Positions 57,396-64,000 of a DNA stretch of 64,000 bases are shown here, in pieces. The stretch is from Morinoia aosen. Lineage: Eukaryota; Arthropoda; Malacostraca; Amphipoda; Talitridae. A model generated the notes under the pieces. It saw only the letters and a program-made list of their open reading frames with translations. It ran no database searches and had not been told where the DNA came from. The position numbers and the translations under genes are program-made. Numbering within the stretch: the stretch's first letter is position 1; the number at the start of each line of letters is the position of its first letter. The stretch lies in contig CM059571.1 in assembly GCA_030386875.1 (NCBI GenBank), positions 23,554,355-23,618,354 on the forward strand, written 5' to 3'.

Positions 57396-60391
57396 CAGCA
57401 TCCTCGCGAGGACCACACAGGTTCAAATTGGCCTGAGTTATGATCCTAGGTTCCCAATGCGGACGTAATCTGCCTGAAGTACTTTGTAGCTCCAACGTGC
57501 AGAATCTTAAACTCAATTTTAAATACATTGCACTGCATCAGCTTAGTTTTAGGCAATAATTACGTTGTCGTGCTTATTTTATACTAGAGTTCATGGTCAC
57601 TTCCAAAGTTAACTTGAGCTGATTTTTTGTCAAGTTGTCGGTGAAAATTTTGGAAATGTTATTCAAAACCTTTAGAATTTTCCTTGCTTAAGGCAAAGTA
57701 TGATTTCTTATATTTTGAGTTTTGTTTACTTCCAATGGGTGTTTTTTCACAGCTAAATAGACTGCAGAAGTACAGTCACTGGAGAACAAAAAACCGGTCG
57801 ACTCTTACAGTGAACAAAAATGGTGACCGTCTTATGTATTTCACCTTATTTCTGCAGAATTAAACTTCATTCATCTACCATTTTATTTCACGGTCGCCAT
57901 CAATGGCCCCAAGTTCAATGTTAAGCCTGACACGTGCTTATTAGTAATGATGGTCCTGCATCTTTTTTCTTTCGAGAAATTTTTCCCATGACAAATTTAC
58001 TTGTTTTGCAAACCACATACAACAGTGAAAATTGATGCAGCAGAATTATTGCTCCTGTAACGTTCGGACGTCGAACGTTTCAGCATTATTCATGAATTGG
58101 AAAAGGCAATGTTAACGACTTTTGAGGTTTTGATATGGTTTGTTCTTGCTTTGATGTTTGAAAACACGTAAGATATAGGTATAGATTTACAGTATTTGTA
58201 GTTTATTGCTCATTTCTTTGCAGCACATTTCCATTTCATCCATACGTACCGATGAGAAAAAGTACACAAATCGATTTTATTATGAAAGCCAGGTCCAGCT
58301 GTAACCCCATTCTGGGTATCGATGTTAATAGTTGTAACTAAACGGAATGGGTGAGGTGTGGTTTAAGTTTTTTATATTGTATATTTACAAAATCAAAATC
58401 AAACAAATATTAGGGTTATACACAAATGCTTAGTTTATCAAGCCTAAATACATTGCTCGCAATACGACCTGGTAAGACTTGAGTTGGCTCTTTGTTCCTC
58501 GATTTTTGATGTTGCATCCTATGGTAAATTTCTTTCCTTTTCCATATTTCTGTTAGTGCGATGCGAACGCACTACGTCGAATGGTCGAGCCACCTTTGTA
58601 CTTTTTTGTGAGGCTTCTCCTCAGTCGTCGCCTGGGGCAATCTGAAATGGTTCACTGTTGCCTCGCCCGATCTTTTTTTTATCGAGCCAAGCTGCTGCTT
58701 ATATAAACTCCTACACAGAAAGCCAAGATGGGTCTTTAAGGAAAGCCTGTAATTTGCGATTTTGCAAAGCACGATCACTTGTTGCACAGACCTTGAGTAT
58801 CCGTCTGAACTTCTTCTCTATTCTGGCTGTGCTGAGATACCGTCAACGCAGGATCGCATGTTCGTTTAAGATAATAGTTGCACTCCGTAGTAATTGAATT
58901 GAGTAAAATCTCACGTCGCACAATGAACGTTATGCTTATCATAACACTTGTTATGCCTCTTGCCTATTGATATCTATGAAAAAGCATTAGACTTCCATGC
59001 TGCCAGCCCTGGAACTTTTGGCCTTGAAAGTACCTTTCTAATTGGAAAAGCATTTCACCGTCGAGACGAAACTAAAATGGACATTCCAAAGTTTAAAAAA
59101 CTTATTTAAGTTTTGAAGGAACGCCTTAAAGTTTTAGAATGTTCTCGCATATGTATGCACCCGTGGTTACTGAAACTCAAATAAACAGTTCTTCTACCGA
59201 AATGTTGATTTCAAGTTTACATACCATAGATAGAATGCATTTTTCGAATCCTTGTACTTTTGTGTGTTTGCATGAAAAAAACCATCTTGCAGGTCTTAAC
59301 ATTTCATACACTGATAATATTTGCCCTCCACGATGCATACATAGTTATTCAGTTATTCCAGGATGGTTGAATGTAGGGAGGCTGGCTTTGCACTCGGCGG
59401 CTATGTGCTCATTACGAGAAGGCTTGAATTTTATGCGCAGAATTTCAGCTAAGAATGTTCACTGACTGAATCGGTCCTAGTCAATATTCATCGACAATTA
59501 AGCGATTACGATGCTGCCACTAAGTAATGTTGGAAAAATCGGCAAAAATGTTGGATGAGTCTGAAGAAAAAGTTTAATTGTTTTTTTCTATTCCTCCTAG
59601 TTTTTCGAAAAAAAGTTCGGTGTCGCGCGAACTGATGTTAATAAACGGCGTCGTCGACTTTGTATGTATGATAATAACTGACAATATATTTTTATTTGTT
59701 TTTTCTAAATTAATGCGAGACATTTAACAACTGTTGAGTGTGCTTCCGATGGATACGATGGCACACCGTTGTATTAATGCGATATATATAATTTTATTTT
59801 AGTTTGGTGTGTGATTTAACAAAAAATCAAGGCATTTTAATGGCATCCATTTCCGACATTTTCCATAGGAACTTGCCTGTAAAAGAGTGGGGCGTGCTTC
59901 TTGACGTAGGTTCCGATTGCATTTAAATTACGAAGTTTGACAGAGCTGCATGGACTGCATATCATTGTCTGACGATTTCGTTCTGAAACGCCAAGCTTTC
60001 TCGAGATGTGCTGTCTACACAGTATAACTGTCGTATCTTTAGTCTGCTTACATGCGCTTGCAGTGCGAAATTATAATTTAGAGTGACAAAATTTAACAAA
60101 GGATAAACTTTTGTTGATTTTCTACGGAAATTTATGTTTTAATTTTAAAGTCTTGAACATTTCTTGAACATTCTAATCTTCATTTTGCCCACTAGTATAT
60201 AACAGCTTCTAATTAATTTTTTAAAGAAATGAACATGAATGATAAATTTGCTGGGAAAACCCTCATTTTACTTGAATGTTAAATAACATTCCAAAAATAC
60301 GTTTGATTCATTGCACGAACATCAATGCTCGACTTATACAAAAAAAGTGAATTTCCTTGGATACATCGCATTGAGAAGTAAGATGATCGTA

Positions 60392-60760
60392 GCCCCTTAG
60401 GGGAATACAACGGTTGTATCTATGGGAGTAATCAGTCCCAAAGGGGAAGTGTGAGTTGGGACCTATTCTATTTTAAAATAGAATAAGTCTTTTGTTTCGT
60501 TCAGAAGTATACTTTTTTTTTGTTCACTTTTGTCTTGTTTTTCAGCGCCTATCACTTTCTTCTAAAACCTTTATCTGGTTTCATAAACTTCTTTCTTACC
60601 TCACTATTTCTCTGCGCGGGGATCTTATGCGGGAACACACCTTGTGCATAGAGTCCGCGTTCCTTGATTCTGTACTAAACGGGGCCTTCATCTTTTCTCT
60701 CTTTGGAACACCTTTGTTGTGATTAGGAACGCTTCATCTAACTTATTTATTTAATCTCTC
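60392..60760 (+). mobile_element. family S retroposon, copy 11 (long subfamily)
   Basis: Starts GCCCCTTAGGGGAATACAAC and keeps both head hairpins; the second has become ATACAAC-G-GTTGTAT, a change that lengthens the stem. It has the full long-subfamily middle (GGGGATCTTATGCGGGAACA) and ends near TTATTTATTTAATCTCTC. No clear target duplication. Confidence 0.88.
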
Positions 60761-61747
60761 ATTATATGACGTCTAGGTGTCTTGAAATTTAGTAAAGATT
60801 AAGCGATTGACTGATAACGTAATGTTTTTGAATATTAGTGTACAATCGGAAAAAGCTCAACGCTCTTCAACTAAATGACTTTGAAAGTCAGCATCATTTG
60901 TTTATTTCATTTAACTGAGAACACTAGGCCTTAGATAAATTTTTTCCAATATATCATAAAATTTTAAAATGTACTACATTAGCGCTCTACTCTGTCAGAC
61001 CATGTTACTGCAAATGCAAATATTTATTTTATATTTCCATTGCAAGTGTATTGAGTGAAAAATAAGCATTTCGTTCATGGCTCCAGTTTGGTTTAATGTG
61101 AAATAATACTTCATACTCGACTGAACTCTCCTCATTGGAGACAATGGTGGAGCGATTAGTAAACTCAACAAAATCAGAAGTACACGCGTAGTACCTATGT
61201 ATCGCCAGTAGATAAATTTGGATTATAAGCGGACTTACATTTTATTCGCTTTTACCTATCGTGAGTGCTTTTAAAGAGCAATTACAAGTTTTTGGATATT
61301 GTAAAAGAGCATATGTTTCCTTTAAAAATCTTTTACTTCAATTGACTGAGAATAAAATTCTCACATTTTCATTATGCATTTCTCCTAAAAGATTCATGTG
61401 TTATTCCTAAAGATACAATTTTAATGATGCTTTGATTGACGAGCTCCTGCTCCGAGCCCGTGAGGTACGAGCAGATGGCCAGGGCGGCACAAACAAACAT
61501 CACCAGAAAAACGTTACACCTGCGGTCTGAAATTTAGCCTTCTCTCTCTTTTTTTGGTGTTTTTACGCTCGGTGGTTTCTAATTGATCGCCGCTGGAGCT
61601 GCAGTCTTTTCTTCTCTGGCTCTATAAATTGGTCACAGGAAATATTAGCCATCGGTATTGAATGTTCCAAAGATATGTTGGTGGTATCTAACACAAGATT
61701 AACACAGCATTCGTAAAAATCAGCAAAATTAATTTGTATTTTGACGT

Positions 61748-62066
61748 AGCTGAGAGTTAAGTAGGCTTTCCTTTAGTTGAAATAGAATAGGGTTTTGTTT
61801 TGTGACGGACCATCTTTTTCGGTTCACTACTGTCCTGTTTTTCAGGACCTATTATACTTTCTTTTCCAAATTTTATCTTGTTTCATAATCTTCTTTCTCA
61901 ACTTTTTGTTTCAATGTGCGTTGGGTCTTATGTGGGAACATACATTGTGCATGGACTTACCGTTCCCTAAGCTCCAAACTAAACGTTACTTTTCTCCTTC
62001 CTCTCTTTGGAACACCTTTGTTGAGATTAGAGAAGCCTAAACTGATGTCTCTAATCTAAATTCTAT
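61748..62066 (+). mobile_element. family S retroposon, copy 12 (long subfamily, 5' truncated)
   Basis: Begins AGCTGAGAGTTAAGTAGG, lacking the head hairpins, then the complete body with the CTGTCCTGTTTTTCAG block, the long middle (GGGTCTTATGTGGGAACATA) and a tail of CTAATCTAAATTCTATTC. No target duplication established. Confidence 0.85.
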
Positions 62067-63629
62067 TCTATTTAGTGGTTGTGATTTTATCAACATCCGG
62101 TGTAACGAACTTTGCATACGTCATAATTTCTTACTGTCGACGTATGGTTATTTTCAACTTATCATTCGCCTCTGACTTTCGCAACTGAATTAAGTATCTT
62201 TTATTAACAAGCACATCTCAAAAAATCAATTAAAACTTTACCCTCTGTCTCTTTGCACAAGTAGTTGTAGTTGCTTAGTAAGGCTTACTTTAAAAGTTTT
62301 TGTGGGAACTCTCCTCTCGTTTAACCACCAAACATGCTGGCAAAATTGGTGTTATTTTCAAATTAGTTCTCTACCCATATATTTCTTTACGTGAAAGAAG
62401 TGTACTTAATCCGCCTGCATTTTTAACTGAAAATTTTATTTCCATCATCATTACTTAACACAGATTTAATGCATGACAGTTTACTTACCATTAATCGGCG
62501 CGTATTTGACTCTACAGTTCAATTGTGGAGTCTCACGAGTTCTCGGTTTACACAAAAGAAACTGGCCAAAAATTTTCAGATGTACAGCCCACCTGGGTTT
62601 CCAGTTTTGGCCCTAGATTTTTTTTACTGCGGTTCTTTTTACCTGTACGACTGTTACCCTCCCTCCCTCTCTCCCTCGCCTCCCCCACCGCGAGTCGACA
62701 GGGTTATGAGGACTAATTTCTGCTGGAGTTCTGCCTTCGTTGCCAAACTTTATATACCAAAATTATCACATGAAATGAGTTACGAGGACACTAATCAATT
62801 TCAAACAATTGTCATGTTACTCAAAGCGCTCTACATACAACGGTTTCTAAATAATTGTCTGGGAAAAATAAGTAGCTTGTGTCGTTGAATTTTTGTGTTA
62901 TTTTATTTATATTTATGGGTAAATTTATGCTAAATACAAAACATCCAATAACCCTCACCAAACCGTTTCTTGTCCTTGGAGGAACATTCATTAAAACAGT
63001 GGCTGAGTCATAAAACAGACGGTGTAAAAACGTTTCGGTGCACCGTGGTTAATAGATCATTATGAATTAGTTAAAGCTTGAACCTCATTCATTCTTTAAA
63101 TTTGCGAGATTCTCATTTTTAATGTTATTAATCTTCCATAGAATTAATTATTTAGTAGTTACTTTCACACGATTATGCACGTGAAATGCGCTACTGGACG
63201 TTGCGTGTTGAATTGTTGTCTTTTTAGTGTAATCATTGTACAGAAATTCCTTTCTGCGCTATTCCGAAATAGTTTTATCATATGATTCCTCATACTTAAT
63301 TCATTTCATGCGTATTAGCTCAACTCATGAAAATGAGCACAACTGTTTGAATTGAAGTTTCAAACGTAAATCTTAAAGCCATACCGGCGCAAAGGAAATA
63401 ATTTTGGCAATACATGTCAGTTTGCGACACAAAAATCGATGATGAAGATATTGTCATTCAGGAAACATGCCGAGATCAACGATCGCGCTTTCCTGGTGCC
63501 GGTGGCGTTTATCAAGTAATTTGAAGCAACAGCTGAGCCCACGACCTCTCCTGCCGCCGCTACGGCACCATTCGTTATCGTTCAGATGCGCATAACTTTG
63601 GTGCCCGAGGGCAGCATCTTCTGTTGCAC

Positions 63630-63671
63630 GATAAAGCCGAACTGCATCTGGACGTCAACCTCGGCTTTATC
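63630..63671. repeat. perfect 11-bp inverted repeat with 20-base loop
   Basis: GATAAAGCCGA at 63630-63640 and TCGGCTTTATC at 63661-63671 within a GC-rich patch (63490-63690). Open frames run through it on both strands, but none matches a known domain. Confidence 0.85.
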
Positions 63672-64000
63672 TCATTCCTGCGTCCCTATCCTACGAAAAG
63701 GAACTTCTTTCTCATGTAGTTGGTTTATTATTTCATCAAGGTGGTTCCTACCAATCTGCGTTTATTTTGTCGTCGATTTTCTTATGATTTGTATTTTGTA
63801 TCATGTGTAAAAGTTTGTTGATTGTCTGATGAAGATTGGAAACCGATAGGAAGAGGAGTGTCTGATGTGACTAATTCATCTTAAAAGTTATCAGATGATC
63901 AGAATTCTGTTGTTGTGTTCTGAAACTACAAAATTTTATTCTGAAAATTATAATGTAAATTCATCACACACTCATATTGCGTAAGAATTTCTCTTGCATT

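Larger units (their letters stand above)
55268..64000 (+). other. intron 3 of the host gene, continuing past the right edge
   Basis: Starts GTGAGTAT; no continuation of the PH domain was found in 8.7 kb, so the intron is longer. It contains family S copies at 60392 and 61748, a GC-rich patch with nested hairpins at 57290-57480, another GC-rich patch at about 61435-61530 and an inverted repeat at 63630. A near-identical block of about 30 bp (CCAAACAAAGAATCACGTT) occurs at 55734 and at 57076. The rest is AT-rich with only short, domain-free frames. Confidence 0.6.

Noticed and set aside
63826-63855. CTGATGA...GGAAAC resembling a hammerhead ribozyme core of Penelope-like elements
   Set aside because: No proper stem II closes between CTGATGA and GAAA, stems I and III are not visible, and no Penelope reverse transcriptase is nearby.

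Overview
The window looks like a stretch of an arthropod nuclear genome, most likely an insect or a relative. This is inferred from AT-rich DNA, spliceosomal introns of 16 to 28 kb, and insect-style mobile elements: an I-like LINE with an RNase H domain, a tRNA-derived SINE, hAT and mariner derivatives. I see no prokaryotic operons, rRNA, functional tRNA genes or CRISPR array. The species cannot be named from the sequence alone.

One host gene on the + strand appears to span most of the window. Three internal exons are supported by acceptor and donor sites, open reading frame and GC-rich codons: 11182-11292, 27155-27262 and 54923-55267. All three start and end in phase 0. The third ends at what looks like the first strand of a PH domain, preceded by a basic and Asn/Ser-rich linker, which fits an ARHGAP20-like RhoGAP (PH, RA, RhoGAP). 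The rest of the PH domain lies beyond the right edge, so the third intron is longer than 8.7 kb. The first exon is not certain; a weak alternative start exon is noted at 24472.

The introns are filled with mobile DNA. From left to right: a 40-bp minisatellite running off the left edge (1-440); a non-autonomous hAT element (2436-3874) with perfect 16-bp terminal repeats and an open reading frame for only the C-terminal third of a transposase; a mariner remnant (16150-16371); a 219-bp hAT MITE (29898-30116); a full-length and apparently intact 6.34-kb I-like LINE (31659-38002) with a 13-bp perfect target duplication and ORF1/ORF2 overlapping as TGATG; and two copies of a tRNA-derived SINE with rearranged 5' ends (39051 minus, 48541 plus).

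The most novel item is a short retroposon family of about 360 bp without an obvious tRNA head, here called family S. It has 12 copies in the window, 11 on the + strand. It begins with a G/C hairpin and a GATACAA/TTGTATC hairpin, ends in variable short-repeat tails, and makes 9-14 bp target duplications. It falls into long and short subfamilies and carries a conserved pyrimidine-tract-CAG that resembles a 3' splice site.

Smaller items include perfect inverted repeats inside introns, a decayed sulfatase-like fragment (45762-45900), a possible minus-strand coding exon (46668-46769), and several tandem repeats. All element family names and the host gene name are by recognition of motifs, not by database search.
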